Source of the DNA: Chrysomallon squamiferum
Lineage: Eukaryota > Mollusca > Gastropoda > Neomphalida > Peltospiridae
NCBI GenBank assembly: GCA_012295275.1
Contig: CM022665.1
Span: 45,212,595-45,276,594, forward strand
DNA length: 64,000 nucleotides
Reading direction: 5' to 3'
A model generated the notes under the pieces. That model was not told the origin of the DNA. It worked only from the letters and a program-made list of their open reading frames with translations, and did not search any database. The number at the start of each line of letters is the position of its first letter. The first letter of the stretch is position 1. Below, in pieces: positions 26,887-58,846 of this stretch. A program made the translations under genes and the position numbers.

Positions 26887-27659
26887 TTAAGCACTGGCCA
26901 TTTGTTTCAGGCTTCCTATACATTTGCTTATGCTTTCCTTTTCCTGTTAATGAAACGAAAAAAAAAAATTTTAGGACACAGTTTTTTTAGACAAGGTTCC
27001 AAAACAATAATCACAGAAAAAAAGAAAAAAAAAGTTTTTTTTAGGACAACACATTTTCAAATACAAGATTCCAAAAAATAATCACAGGTAAAAAAGCAAC
27101 AAAAAAAACATTTTAGGAGGACACATTTTGCAATACAAGGTTCCAAAAAAATAATCACAGGTAAAACAAACCCCCCAAAAATGTTACCTTTAAACACAGT
27201 GAAGAAAGAAACATTTACTATGTGAATTCGTATTTTCAAACATATAGGGTATTAAATATTTAAAGTCTTTCTAAAATTCTTATATTTCAAAATGGAAAAT
27301 GCGTGACAATTGTATAATAAACGGAGAACAAAATTTTTAAATAAATAAATAATGCACCAACGACTAAGTAATAATTTTTATTAATTAATATAAAACAGGT
27401 AAAGTTACCTGTTGAGGTGTGATGCCCTTAACAACGTGGTCGACAATCCAGCGAACCATGTGATCCTGTTCAAACGACCTCTTCACTGTCTGCATTTCCA
27501 GCTGATAATCCTACAACACACAATAAATAAAAAAAAAAATTAATACACACACATACAGAAAAAAACAAAAAACACATAAAATAAAAAAATTAATATATAC
27601 CCTAAAAAAACACACCATCTAGACAGTTTCATAGAATTAGTCAATAAAATATGACTAAC

Positions 27660-27692
<33 letters not shown>

Positions 27693-30600
27693 AAAAAACC
27701 TATCTTATTGATTTGCAAAAACAATATTTAATATCTATTTTCACATCATTTTGAAAGACTAGACAGGGAACTCTGTGCTGCAATGGGAATTAAACCATTC
27801 AAAGGTTCCCTAAAGAGACTTGATCTTGCAGCTGATCATTTCTCAGGTGAGCTATGATCTGGACAAGATTTTTGTACAACTAATAATAAATCAAAAAACC
27901 TAATGATTAATTAATTCAGCTCTACTGCACCACAAAGAATCAACAATGCAATGTCATAAAGAATTAGCTGAAGTCAATATATAAATGAAGATATAAATTT
28001 AAAAATAAACAGATATAGCCAAATGTATTATTTAAAAACGTACAAGTTATCATTTATCAAACGAATGCTAACATCTACAGTCAGAAAATCCACTCTTTTT
28101 GGGGCAGACAGAACTTCTTTTATCTTTGCCTTTGATAATTTATCTGCTGGCTGTTTTCAATATGCAAGGTTTTAGTTTAGGATAAACTACAGCGTATACA
28201 TACTTCAAGAAACTAATGAAAATTCCTGTGTAATGTTTTAGTTTAGCATAAACTACAGAGTAACATACTGTAAGAAATTAATGTTAATTACTGTGTAATG
28301 TTTTAGTTTAGAATAAACTACAGAGTAACATACTGTAAACAATGAATGAATATTCTTGTCTAATGTTTTAGTTTAGAATAAACAAAAGAGTAACATACTG
28401 TAAGCAATAATGAATATTCTTGTCTAATGTTTTAGTTTAGAATAAACTAGAGTAACACACTGTAATCAATAATGAATATTCTTCAGCACGCACTTACCAG
28501 TCGTTTTTTCACTTCCTGATACACAGACTGTAGTCTCTGTCGATATAATGATTCAAGCTGCAAGTCCACATTTTCCTATACACATATAAAAAAATAAAAA
28601 ATAATAAAAATAATTAAATTAAATTAAATTAAAAAAAAAACATTGTAATAAATATAGTAAGTTAATTTTTTTTTTATTAAATGAGTACATATCCACAAAA
28701 AAAAAAAAAATATAGACAGAAAAATTAGAATAGTCAAAGATATTGGTTCATTCATTCTGTTGTCTTTAGATTTTTTTGTCATATACTGTCTTGTAACAAG
28801 CAATAATATATTATTTCTCTGTGATGTAACAAGCAGTAGTATATATTATCTTTCTGTGATATATGTCAAAATAAGTAAAGACTTAATAAAATTTACCTTC
28901 TTAGCCTGGAAAATGTATTTCTGTCCCTCCTGTTGCCAGATTTCTTTTTCTGCATTTTTGATTTCCTCGTGGTACACATTCTTTGCAGTTTCAATGGGTC
29001 TGATGAAATCAGTGTATTTAATTTTCTGGAGAAAAAAAAAGGAGAAGCAAACGACTAACATCAGAATTCATTCAAAATTAATTTCATATAAAAAAAATGT
29101 TTTTGTTTATTTAACACCAATTCTCATCTTCTGTTGAATAATGAACCAAACCAAACACAAGATAATGTTCCCATGCTGAATGTTGTGATCATATGAAAAT
29201 CAGATGCAGACTCAAATTCAAACTGAGATCAGATTATTATACCTGTTATTCTATCATTTCTAAAATTAACTGTACTGAGTCAAGAAATTTATTATTCCAG
29301 TGTGTAATTTTCAATGAAAACTTCCAAGAATAAACAGAACAGATCTTGTAGAAACAAATTTTCAGAAAAAAGTCAAAGACATTTATATATATTTTTACTA
29401 AACATAAAAATAAACCCTTCTAGCTGTTTTCTTACATTTCAAATTTGAACAAACATTCTGAGACAATGGTAACAATGAAACAATATTTCCGTTACTTTCA
29501 CCTAATCAAGAAACTGTTTTCAAAACTGATTACCTCATTTGTTTCGTCAAACGATTTTGACATCATTGGCCCAAGTTTCTTCGTCAACATCCAAAGAGCA
29601 AGGTAAAATCCTATAACTTCAGAAAAATGTGTCTCCACCACCCAGATCTCCTTGGAGAACAGATAAGCTACCAGGCCAGTGGTGAAAAGATATGGTCCTG
29701 TAAATAAGTGTTAAAAAAAAAAAAAAATAATATCCATGAAATACGAATAATTCGGAAAGGCAAAATCAGGTATTTTAACCTGATGAAAACCTACACTATC
29801 CTAACTACGGCTACAGAAGAACTGTTTTTCAACACTTTTATAATATAATTTAACTAAAATGAGTTACGATTAAACTGTTTACGATTTTATGACAGTATTA
29901 TAATCATATTTAACCTGTTACGACCACACCAGTAGTTAATGCACTTACAAATGGTTATGAAGTAAACTTCAAACATTTACATTTACTTATTATCTTTCAA
30001 AAAGCAGTGTTACCTGTGACTCCAGTTTTGGGATAAAAGAACTGAAACCATTCTTCTGGGATGAAACCCAGGCGCACTTTCCCACTGTGCTCTGGCATCA
30101 CTGGGTGTGGGAAATTCTTAGTGTCTCTTTCAGGTCCATAGAAAATGCTGTTGGCCTTTTCCCAGTTTTCAATCTGCTTTACAGCATCACTTTTATGGCG
30201 ACATTGTACAACAGCCAAGACCCTGACAGTTACAAAATAACAAGTACATTTCTATCAGTAACAGAATATATTCAGTCAATAACAAGATGAGAGTTCAGTT
30301 TACCAAATGTAGATTTTAAGAAATAATAAACTGTTTCATAATAACAATTTGGAAACACACGTGAAAATTACATATTTCAAATCTTTATCAGTTTATGGTA
30401 AGTGAAAAATTCGGATACATAAAGCATTATTAATATTTTAAGAATTAAAACATCGGTGGTTTCCTATTATGTTAATATGTACAGATTAAGCATGTTCTGA
30501 TTTGAAGTAACAGAAATAATTGTTTTTCATTCAATTTACTGGTTAATCTATGAATAGTATAGATCATTCGATGAGTTACAATGCTTATTAGAAACTTACC

Positions 30601-31217
30601 TCTGTGTCGTCTGGGGTCTTACTAATGTGCTAAAAGCACCTGTAAAAATAAAAAAATAATCTTAGTATAAATACGTTTTTGAATAAACATGTTCTATACA
30701 GATTCTGTATTTATATTTGTCACTCCATTATTGGGATTTTAACTGTAATTTTATATATATATTTTTTTATATATAAATTCTTAGTTACATTCAAATAAAC
30801 AATAGTAAATACATCTGCATATATTCATAAAAATAAATGTTTTTGAATTCATAAACATTAGTGAAATTATACCCTTCTGAGGATTCTCTAACACCTGCTA
30901 AATTTTAAAATAATATAATTCTGCTATTTCATACAAGTAACTGTAAATCTTTATTTTTAACAACATGCTGTTTAAAATGAGTATTATTTGGATACAACTA
31001 TATTATAATGTTATGCTATATCATTATTATATTGCTTAAGCCCGATTAAAGAGACCTACGATAACTAGTCGCCGATGCTTAATGCATGTTTAATGACACA
31101 AATAAGCTATGAAAATGTATAAAAATTAACAAAATGCAAATGCACATTGTAGACAGTTAGAAATATTGTGTCGAAAATAATTCAGCTACCTGATCTAAGG
31201 GCAATTGCTGACAACAT
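26887..31217 (-). CDS. ATP5PB: Mitochondrial ATP synthase subunit b
   Basis: Peripheral-stalk subunit b of F1Fo ATP synthase, in the inner mitochondrial membrane, holding F1 still against rotor torque. Exons on the minus strand: 31190-31217, 30600-30639, 30014-30222, 29534-29697, 28897-29025, 28498-28575, 27409-27510, 26887-26943 (807 nt, 268 aa; human is 256). Seen: an Arg/Ser-containing, acid-free N-terminus typical of a matrix presequence (about residues 1-30), then [22 protein letters not shown], which matches the family signature. After it come two hydrophobic stretches around [14 protein letters not shown] and [11 protein letters not shown] long charged helical region follows, with [33 protein letters not shown] and the end EKESISKC...ASA. 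The last exon is only 19 codons and sits 465 bp beyond exon 7. It was found by its acceptor and by frame. Convergent with INCENP. An ETS/GABP-like ACTTCCGG lies about 76 bp upstream of the ATG. Confidence 0.95.
26965..27185. repeat. About 78-bp repeats in ATP5PB intron 7
   Basis: Three copies of a segment containing AGGACACA, TACAAGGTTCCAAAA and ATAATCACAGGTAAAA, starting about 25 bp from the acceptor of the last exon. Confidence 0.75.
28165..28490. repeat. About 65-bp minisatellite in ATP5PB intron 6
   Basis: Five to six units with GTTTTAGTTTAGAATAAAC and GAGTAACATACTGTAA. The last unit runs up to within about 10-20 bp of the donor of exon 6 (28496-28497). Confidence 0.85.
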
Positions 31218-31292
31218 TTGTAAAACGTTCTTTGCCCTTGAAGATCCAACCAAAATGGAAGGTAGACTAGTTACAGGAGCATCAAAGGGAGT

Positions 31293-31300
31293 ACTTCCGG
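31293..31300. promoter_or_regulatory. ETS/GABP-like ACTTCCGG upstream of ATP5PB
   Basis: ACTTCCGG lies about 76 bp upstream of the ATP5PB ATG. GABP (NRF-2) sites of this form are known regulators of nuclear oxidative-phosphorylation genes in vertebrates. Use here is inferred. Confidence 0.45.
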
Positions 31301-31614
31301 GTCAAAAGCAAAGGTCATCTGAAGTTAACTGGAAGAAATGAAACATCAACAGGCCTGCAGTTTTTGAGCTGGTTACGATTTTATGTCATTATTATAATTA
31401 TAATTATACAATTTAAAAAAAAATCAAAAAAAAATCGCTCTTGTGATGTTTTAAATAATAATATATTAATTATATTACAAATTCACTTAACTGACAAACC
31501 AACTGTTTGCTTTATTGTTAATTTTTTATTTGTTTATTTATTAATTTATTTATCTATTATTATTATTATTATTATATTTATTAAAATTTTATTTTTACTT
31601 TACCTCTCTAAAAG

Positions 31615-31740
31615 GGTGGAGTGTGGCTCGGTGGTTACAAATGTTATGGTTTAAAGGATCAGTATTCATCAAAGTGCTCATTATTTCCCATTCCAACAAG
31701 AGACCCATGACTTGTATATCGACTGTCATTGTGTATGGTC
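31615..31740 (+). mobile_element. Decayed tRNA-derived SINE
   Basis: Starts GTGTGGCTCGGTGGTTA (A-box like), followed by GGATCAGTATTCATC (B-box like), TTTCCCATTCCAAC and CTTGTATATCGACTGTC. This order resembles the molluscan SINE body as I remember it (TTTCTCGTTCCAGCC, then ACTGGTATATCAAAG). Confidence 0.4.
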
Positions 31741-31929
31741 ATATATATATATATATATATATAAATCCTCTACTATTTTATAAATGATAAAAACAGTCCA
31801 TGTGGCTATAAGTTTTCACTGGAGATGTAATAAAACCAAAATATTTTTGTTATTAAATATTTAAAAATAATTATGTTCATTTATATTAAATTATTATTCA
31901 CCTCAGTGCAAATGGCACAAAAAGTGTTA

Positions 31930-31941
31930 CATTATTATTAC

Positions 31942-31974
<33 letters not shown>

Positions 31975-32040
31975 TTTCATTATCATTATTATTATCATTA
32001 TTATTATTACTGTTATTGTTATCATTATTATTATTATTAC

Positions 32041-32088
<48 letters not shown>

Positions 32089-32155
32089 CATCATAATCAT
32101 TATTATCATTATTGTTGTTGTTGTAGTTGTCATTGTTATTGTTTTTGTTGTTCAT
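31930..32155. repeat. ATT/ATC microsatellite
   Basis: Trinucleotide array with TGT blocks at the right end. All open frames across it are homopolymeric artefacts. Confidence 0.85.
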
Positions 32156-32824
32156 TAATTCTAAAGAAAATTTTGTAATATTGAGATAGACATCTCATCT
32201 AGAATGAGAAGAGTTAAGATGCCAGGAACCCTCAGTTTTTACATTATGATATAGATCTTACAGTTCTGTACAACATGGCTAGTGAATCATTTAATGTGGT
32301 ATGTACTGTCCTGTGTTGAATGAAAATATTACCAAGTTGTGCAATGGTTAAGTAAATAGTGTCAGTTTGGTAGTCACTGAGGTTGTATCTCAGAACCTGC
32401 TGTTAAAATGAATGATTGAATGATTTTTTATTTGATATTTCCAGAACTCATTTTATTATAAACAGGCATAAATTATATTATTATTATTGTTATATATATT
32501 TTAAAACAGCAATGATTTATTATTATTTTTATTATTATTATTATTCACATTAATGATGAAATGAGAACCAACCATGGGCAGTTATTATTGAGTAGCAGAA
32601 AGTCTTTTATATAATGCACCTTACCATAGACAGTAAAATTGTTATTTTTAAATATTTTAATTTCATTAATTTTTTATCTTTATTGTCTTTTCTTTTTCTT
32701 TTTTTCCATTGTATTATTATTATTATTATTATTATTAATCATTTCTTTTCTCTTTAATTATTATTTATAATATTTTCATTTTTTTTTTAATTATATTTTT
32801 TTAAATTATTTGTTTAATTATACA

Positions 32825-33268
32825 GCTGTCTGCTATTTTGTTGATTACAATCTCATTAGCTTCAGATATTGACAAAAAACGAATAAACACCATTCTTTAC
32901 ATCGCAGCTATGAAACGCTCTATATAAACCGCTGCCAATCAATACCACTGATCCAAAGACTGATCTGCAAAAAGAACTGAACCATTCCACGAAGACAGAT
33001 ATTGATTGATTTCTCTCCGAAGGCATCGTCCCAAAACCCATCTTCCATGACGCTGGCTTACTACAGCAGCGAACCAACAGCATCCTTTTGCTGCTTACGT
33101 CAGAAACAGCCCACCAGTAGCATAATTTATTCAGCTGCTCAATAGATGTGTGTGTGCATTGCTTCTTCATGGACAACCAAAATGGCTGCCATTTCCTTTT
33201 GGTTCTGAAGATGGTTTGCTCGTGTGAAGAACTGTGAAAGGGATTTCTGTTGGGCTGAGATATCAACC
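32825..33268 (+). other. Probable 5' UTR exon of the JIP1 gene
   Basis: Continuous with the first coding exon, clearly less AT-rich than its surroundings, and preceded by an acceptor-like tttaattatacag ending at 32824, so a more distal first exon may exist. It contains several upstream ORFs. A 148-codon antisense frame also lies across it, with no recognisable homology. Confidence 0.5.
33047..33237 (+). other. Three upstream ORFs before JIP1
   Basis: uORF1 33047-33145 (32 codons plus stop), uORF2 33146-33208, whose ATG directly follows the uORF1 stop (TAGATG), and uORF3 33169-33237. The main ATG is at 33269, with an in-frame TGA upstream. Confidence 0.6.
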
Positions 33269-52133
<18,865 letters not shown>

Positions 52134-55100
52134 CACCAGACTTGAATTTTAGTTTCAGACGTCACATCAGTTAGAAATTAATCTCCAAGTTTATCTCTTA
52201 AAAGGTTTAAGCCTTTCTTGTAATGTACATGTTACAATCCACCATCACATCAGTTACTTGTTGTAATATCTTCAGTAATAACTCATGAAGGAATTTAAAA
52301 CAGAATTACGAAGTCCCGTCTGCTTCTAATTGTCGAGAATGATTTCTAAACAACAAGCTGTGTGTTAGATAATGGCTCCAAGTTGTTATTCATAGAATAA
52401 ATATATATACAACTCAGAAATGATTTCTAAACAACAAATAATATATTACAACACAATTCTGAGTTGTTATTCATCAAAACTATAAAAACTAAAAAAATGA
52501 TTTCTGCACAACAAGTTGTGTATATTATAAAACAGTTCTGAGTTGATATTAATCAAAAATACACAAACTCAAAAATGGTTTCTACACAACAAGTTGTGTA
52601 TAATCCAACTCAGCTCTGAGTTTTTGTTTGTAGAACAATATAAACACTCAGAAATGATTTCTATACAACAAATTATATATTACAACACAATTTCGAATTG
52701 TTATTAACAGAAATATATAAAAAAAAAAAAAAAAAAAAAAATTAGAAATGATTGCAACATCAGCAATTAGAACACAACATCATCAATGAGATGACACTAC
52801 TTCTTCGACAATGGCTGCTGTCAAAATGAATTACTGCTACAACAATGGCTATTGTCTGACATACATTTCAAAATGAAATACTGCCAACATGGAAAAGAAA
52901 TATGGTTGAAAACATTACTCTGGAAGCAAAGTATTATGGGAGCAATAAAACTATCATAAGACTTCAGGAATTGTGGGATATATGTATTATCATGGGAATG
53001 TGAGAAATATGGGATACATGTTACTGAACAAAATCACAATCATATTAGTTAGGGGAGTGTGGACATGTTTAGCTAGTCTTTGTGGGATACAGTGTACATA
53101 GCTGGGAATTGTGGGATATTTTGTTCTGCCATTCAACTACTTAAAGTGAAAAATGTACTGTTATATTATTATTTTGTTTTCTGTCACAAAGCATGTGTAT
53201 CATATGACCATCTTTAAATATGACATGATAAATATAATTATTTAATTCTTGCTCAGAGGTCAGGTGTTTGACCTTGACTTTAGAAACAGATGCTACCATG
53301 TTTTAACGGTGATTATATATAATTTACCTGTTGTGTCTGATCAGAAATTGTTTTTGTCAACATGAAAATGTTATAATGTGAAATATGCTTTCATTGTGAT
53401 GTTAACATAAAGTTGATGTGGGTCAGAGTGAATATAAAACGTAATCAAAACCATAATGAAAATTAATGTGACAATATATGACCTATGATTTTATTTTCAT
53501 TGACTTATATGCCTCATTATTATATATATAAATATATCTTAAAGTAACTTAAAGTATTTTAGTTAATTCCATTTGAAAACTCTTTTTTTTTTTTTAATCA
53601 TTCTTGTAAAAACATCAAAATTATTACTAAAACATTAATCTCATTTACATTAACTAAATTATATGTAACTAGTGACATATTACCAAATAATCATTAATTA
53701 GATACATTTACAAAATAAATGATTTCAATATTTATTTATTTATTTATTTATTTTTTTTTATTTATTTAATTAGGTGTTTTTTTTAATTAGGCAGCTGCAG
53801 AACTGGTTCATGTAGACTGATTTTTCAAAATATGTTACACTTTATCTTATTAGATAGTATTACATCTTGGTGTGTAACAGTGTACCAGTCTGATTTTACA
53901 ACTGAAAATACCAGACTGTGATGCAAAATATACACCATTGTTAAATATTTTCTTTCCTTTCTTCTTCTTTTAATTTTAAAGGAGATATATTAAATAAAGT
54001 TTAATGATCATTTAAAAATATGTATTAAGGTATGTATAAAAAAAAATATATATAAAAAAAAAAAAAAAAAAAATAAATAAATATCTAGACTATTACTGTA
54101 TTAGTAATTTTGTCAAATCATTTCATTTTTTTCAAAATTAATTCTTATTTATTCCTGAATTCTTCTGTACATATTCTTGAATTATTAGATATTACTGGTT
54201 TGATTTTCTTCTCCGAATTCTAACAAATTAAAGAATTTTGTCTATTATCGAATTATTGCATGTTGGCGAATGTTAATTCTATTGCTGCAAAACAATGCAT
54301 CATGTATAAAACTGAGATATATGTAAAATGTAAATACTAAAATCTCATGTACAGTGATGTTGATATTTTTGTTGATGCTTGTTGATGAATTGATTTTACG
54401 AGTTGATGTTTAATCTGTGTTTGAAGTGTCCCTCTGTGATTTGTTGTTGATGCTTTCTGCAAGTAATTTTCAAATTTTAATTTTTCTGAGCAAAATGTGT
54501 ATATGAAAAAATGGCCAAAATACATTTAATGTAATTCAAAATAACTGTTTTTTACTAATACTTGCATCCACACTTGGCTAATAATAAAGTATGATAATAA
54601 AATAACAAACTGGTAATGAGTATTTTTCTTTTACTGTAATGAGTAAATTATTATTTTTTTTAAGTTAATAATTGAGAAAAAAACCCACAACAAATTAAAA
54701 ATAAAATAAAAAAAACAATCAAACAAAAACAAAAATCATTGATTTTTGTAGATTCTCTGTAAGAGATAATTTGATTAAAAAAAAAAATTAACTTTCTTAC
54801 ATCCTTGTTTATTATTTTTATGTCAAGTTGCTTTATTATTAATAAATATTGGATGCCATTATCCAGTTGAAATTGCTGTTTCACTGTGATACTTTATTAT
54901 CAGCAAAGACTGGATCGAAGTACCAAATCAAACAATCAACTGAAGAGCATATAAAATGTATTTAAGCAATTTTTTTTTTACCAGCTTGGGTCCACTGTTG
55001 ATTAAATTTACATAGAATCTATTTGCTGGAGTATTTTTTCACTTTGTTTATTTTTGTTATTTTTATTTTATTTGAATCTATTAAAACTGCACTTTGCAAG

Positions 55101-58100
55101 TCTTTCACAAGCTTTTATCAGATCACTAACATTTGTTTTCTGTTGTTTGTTTATTGTTTTTTTCTACCTTGTTAACAATTGGTGTTCACCAGTGTAATAA
55201 AATTTATGTTATGTTTGCTTTTAACTGTTCCAAATGTTGGCTGTGAATGCTTTGATATGCATTATGTCTGTAAATATAAATTTGTTGACATTTTGAACAG
55301 TAACTGATTAAGAACAAAACAGCAACAAAATAAGAGATTTTCCTGTAATTATTCTTTTCTGAACCTGTGTGTTGTGATTTTGTCTTCTTATCATAGTTTT
55401 AAAATTATGTTAATATCATTTAAAAAAAAAAAAAAAATTAATAATCAAAATATAAGCATGTAATTGATTACAATTTATTTTGCAAAACGTGTATTAGTTA
55501 ATCTTAAATAAAACATTTATTTTACTCACTTTGAAAAAAAACTGGAGTTTTAATTATTTCAATATAACTAATATAACTTTAATTATTTTGGACTGTTCTT
55601 TCCCTTCATAAGCCAAGGCATACTATATAATTAAAGATAAAAATAAATAAAGAAAATAAACGAAGAGAAAAACTTTAATTAAAATGAAAAATAAAAATAA
55701 CTTAATTATCTGTATTCTGCAAGATAAATGTTACATAGATATCTCTGTATTTGGGAATCTGAAAAACTAATGAAATTTATTTTCACAACTTGCACAGATT
55801 ACAGCAACATATATTTTTATTTTTTACCCAAGGTTTTGTATATCCTCTGTGTTTCTTTTCCCCTCAAGATATGTAAAAAAGCAAGAGTATCTTCTTCTAA
55901 AAAGTCTTTTTGCTGTATAGCGAGTGCATTGTTCAAAGCTGTTATTTAAACTGTAAGTAACATGTAAATATATTAAAAAGCTCATGAGAATAAAACAAAA
56001 CAAAAAAATTGAAAAACAAAATATATTTTTGTTGTTTTCTGATTTTCTTTTTAAGCTTCAGCAAAGATTTTAAGATTTCTATACACATTTTATTAACTAT
56101 TTCCAGTTCTTGACAGAGCTCCTTGACTTTCATTCTGTATAACATTTCTGAATGTAATCTTAAGAGTTATTTTCCATTCCTGATCTGTCCTGTATCCTGA
56201 CCAATTCTGGATAGCCACTCAAATAAATCATAAATCTTATTAAATTCTGATGTTTGATTTTATAATTAACAGGAAACCACCTACCACAAACTTTTTCATG
56301 GCCATATTTAACAAAACTGGTTATACAAGTCCTTCCTTCCAATAAACCCTAACACAAAACAAAACAAAACAACAACAAACAATAAACAATTTAATTGTGG
56401 ACAATATCATTTTATTAGCAGTTAACTGAACAAGACAAAAATGAAAAAGAAAAATTTATATACAAATATACAAAATTTGTTTTGTGCAGACCTTGTATTA
56501 CCAGAAACGCAACAAGCTTTGTAGATGCTTCCATAAAGTTATATTTAACACAATCATATAGAATATAAATACATGTGATGACATTTTTCCTGTTTATAAG
56601 TCAAAAATATTAAAAATTAAAAAACAAAATATACCTGTACATGCAACATAGGTGTGAAAACACTTACCTGAAGATATCACTTAATTTGTCTATGAATAGA
56701 GGAATCAAACAATGTATTTATTATTTCCAATTACCTGGGCACTGAAAGCTGCTTTAAAAATTCGTCAGAATACTGTAAGTGTATTGTTCTGCCAAGTTTA
56801 AGTTATTGTTTTTCTCTGATAGGTTTAAAACAATAAGGTACGGACAGATTAAAAGCAAAATGTTAATAAAATATAAATATTTATATAAAAACAAATAGAA
56901 GAAGATCAATGAAATGACTTTAAAAAGAAACAAGATTAAATAATTTATGGCTTACTTATTTGTCCCCTTTTGGGCCAGTAGTGAATATTTTATCAAACAT
57001 GATTTAATGTTGTGGATAAACTGAAAAATACCAAACAGACCCAGTGAAGACTAATTTCAGTAGACTTTGCTTTGGATGTCTAAGTTTAAAAAAAATAACA
57101 ATAATAATAAAATAAAATAAATAAAAAAATTATCTCTTATTTATGTTAATGAAAATTACATCTTCTAAGCATTTCATTTATTCGTTATTCTAGTTTCAAG
57201 TTATCTGTTTCTATCACAAAAATTCAAAATTGCAAATGTAAAAAAATATAATGAAATAGTAACTATATTATAATATTTTTTTAATAAACAATATTAAAAA
57301 AAAAATAAAAAGATAATAAGAAAAACTAAGCAAAATACAAATTAAAAATGAAGTAAAAAATTTCAGGTTAAATACTTTTAAATCAAACAAAAATAAATAA
57401 TATGTGGTTTTACAGCTTTTTGTGTATATTCCAAATGTAAACATTAATAAAAGAATTGAATATACAAAATTTTTATTATTATTTATTTTTAAAAAGAGAG
57501 ATAGAGAGAAAATTTACATGTATATTCACAACATCAATAAGACACACACATATATAATTTCTTAATTTCAACACATAGCTTAGCCTAACATCTCTGAGTA
57601 CACAGTTTGTATTTACTATTACAGCAATTTAAATTTTTATTCAGCACTGTCATACTTTTCTGTGAGAAGTAATCAAAATTAATTTTAGGTTGACAGACTC
57701 GATTCTAAAACACAATTAAAAAAATATAATTTAATTTTTATTTTTACTATATAGTAATCAACAAATTATCTGAGAAATTATACCAAAGATACAATTAAAT
57801 GAACCTTCACAATACAAAAAAAAAAACCATTAAAAATAAATTTTGAAACAAATAGAAATAAATATTAATTTAATAATACCACAGAGTTCATATATTTTAT
57901 TTTTCAACTATTATTTGACTACCTATATATTGTTTTGTTTTTTCATGTGCAACCTTGACAGTCAATATTATAATACAATATAATTTTCTTTATTAATTTT
58001 GTTCTTTTTACACTATACTCTCTATCTAACTAATGGCTAGTGACAAAAAAATTATAAAAAAATTAAACATTATGGAATGTAAATCATTATACATTAAAAA

Positions 58101-58483
58101 GAGCATAAATAATGATAATAAATAAATAAATATTCCTATGTACACAACACACAAATTTACCAGTCCTGACTGGTTAATTTAAATATCTTGATTTGTTTTG
58201 TCTTTCTCAAAACGAGACTCAATTTGAAAACCACCACAATCATGTTAGTGTAATATTCCAAGGGAAATAACTCTTACTAATACTGAGATAACCAGTCATT
58301 GCAATTCTGGGCTTAGAGTATTTTTTTTTTTTTTTTTTTTTTTTACATTTTTGATAGAGAAATGCCCCCAAAAAAGGTTTTAAAAAAATGTAAACTGCCC
58401 TCTGTTAAAATTAATTAACATTAACTAACATTAATTAACACTAACAGTCAGATATAGAAATACTGGCTGGTTGTTAAGATGAC
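52134..58483. other. 3' UTRs of JIP1 and TMEM9 and intergenic DNA
   Basis: No gene recognised. The JIP1 3' UTR starts at 52134. AATAAA at 53993-53998 and 55507-55512 are possible ends. On the other strand the TMEM9 3' UTR runs down from 58483. Its end is unclear because TTTATT strings are frequent. AT-rich throughout. Confidence 0.45.
52338..52760. repeat. About 80-bp repeats in the JIP1 3' UTR
   Basis: Five to six units, each starting AATGATTTCTAAACAACA, with 77-89 bp spacing. Several carry short palindromes such as ACAACAAGTTGT and CAACTCAGCTCTGAGTT. Confidence 0.85.
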
Positions 58484-58814
58484 TCAGTTCAACATGGAAT
58501 GTCTGTCGTAAATATTTCGTCTCTGCTCCTGAACTGTTCCCTTCCAACGCTGCTGTTCATCAGTGACACGGTTCAGGATTGAACGCTGACGTAGTAGTTG
58601 TGCTGCAGTCTCCATCTGAGGCAGTCTCCGTGCAGACAGGTCCTCCTGGAAAACACAAGATACATCATCAAAGATTTCAGTTTATTTACACAGAGAGACA
58701 GACAGACAGACAGAACAGAAGGAAAAACAGATGAAACGACTGAAATAGAGAAAACCAGAGAGACAGTCACCTATAAATACAGACAGATTGATAGATATAG
58801 ATAGATAGATAGAT

Positions 58815-58846
<32 letters not shown>

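Larger units (their letters stand above)
31301..32824. other. Intergenic region between ATP5PB and JIP1
   Basis: Contains a decayed SINE (about 31615-31740), a TA run, an ATT/ATC microsatellite and a tRNA-like fragment near 32337-32412. No coding exon recognised. Confidence 0.5.
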
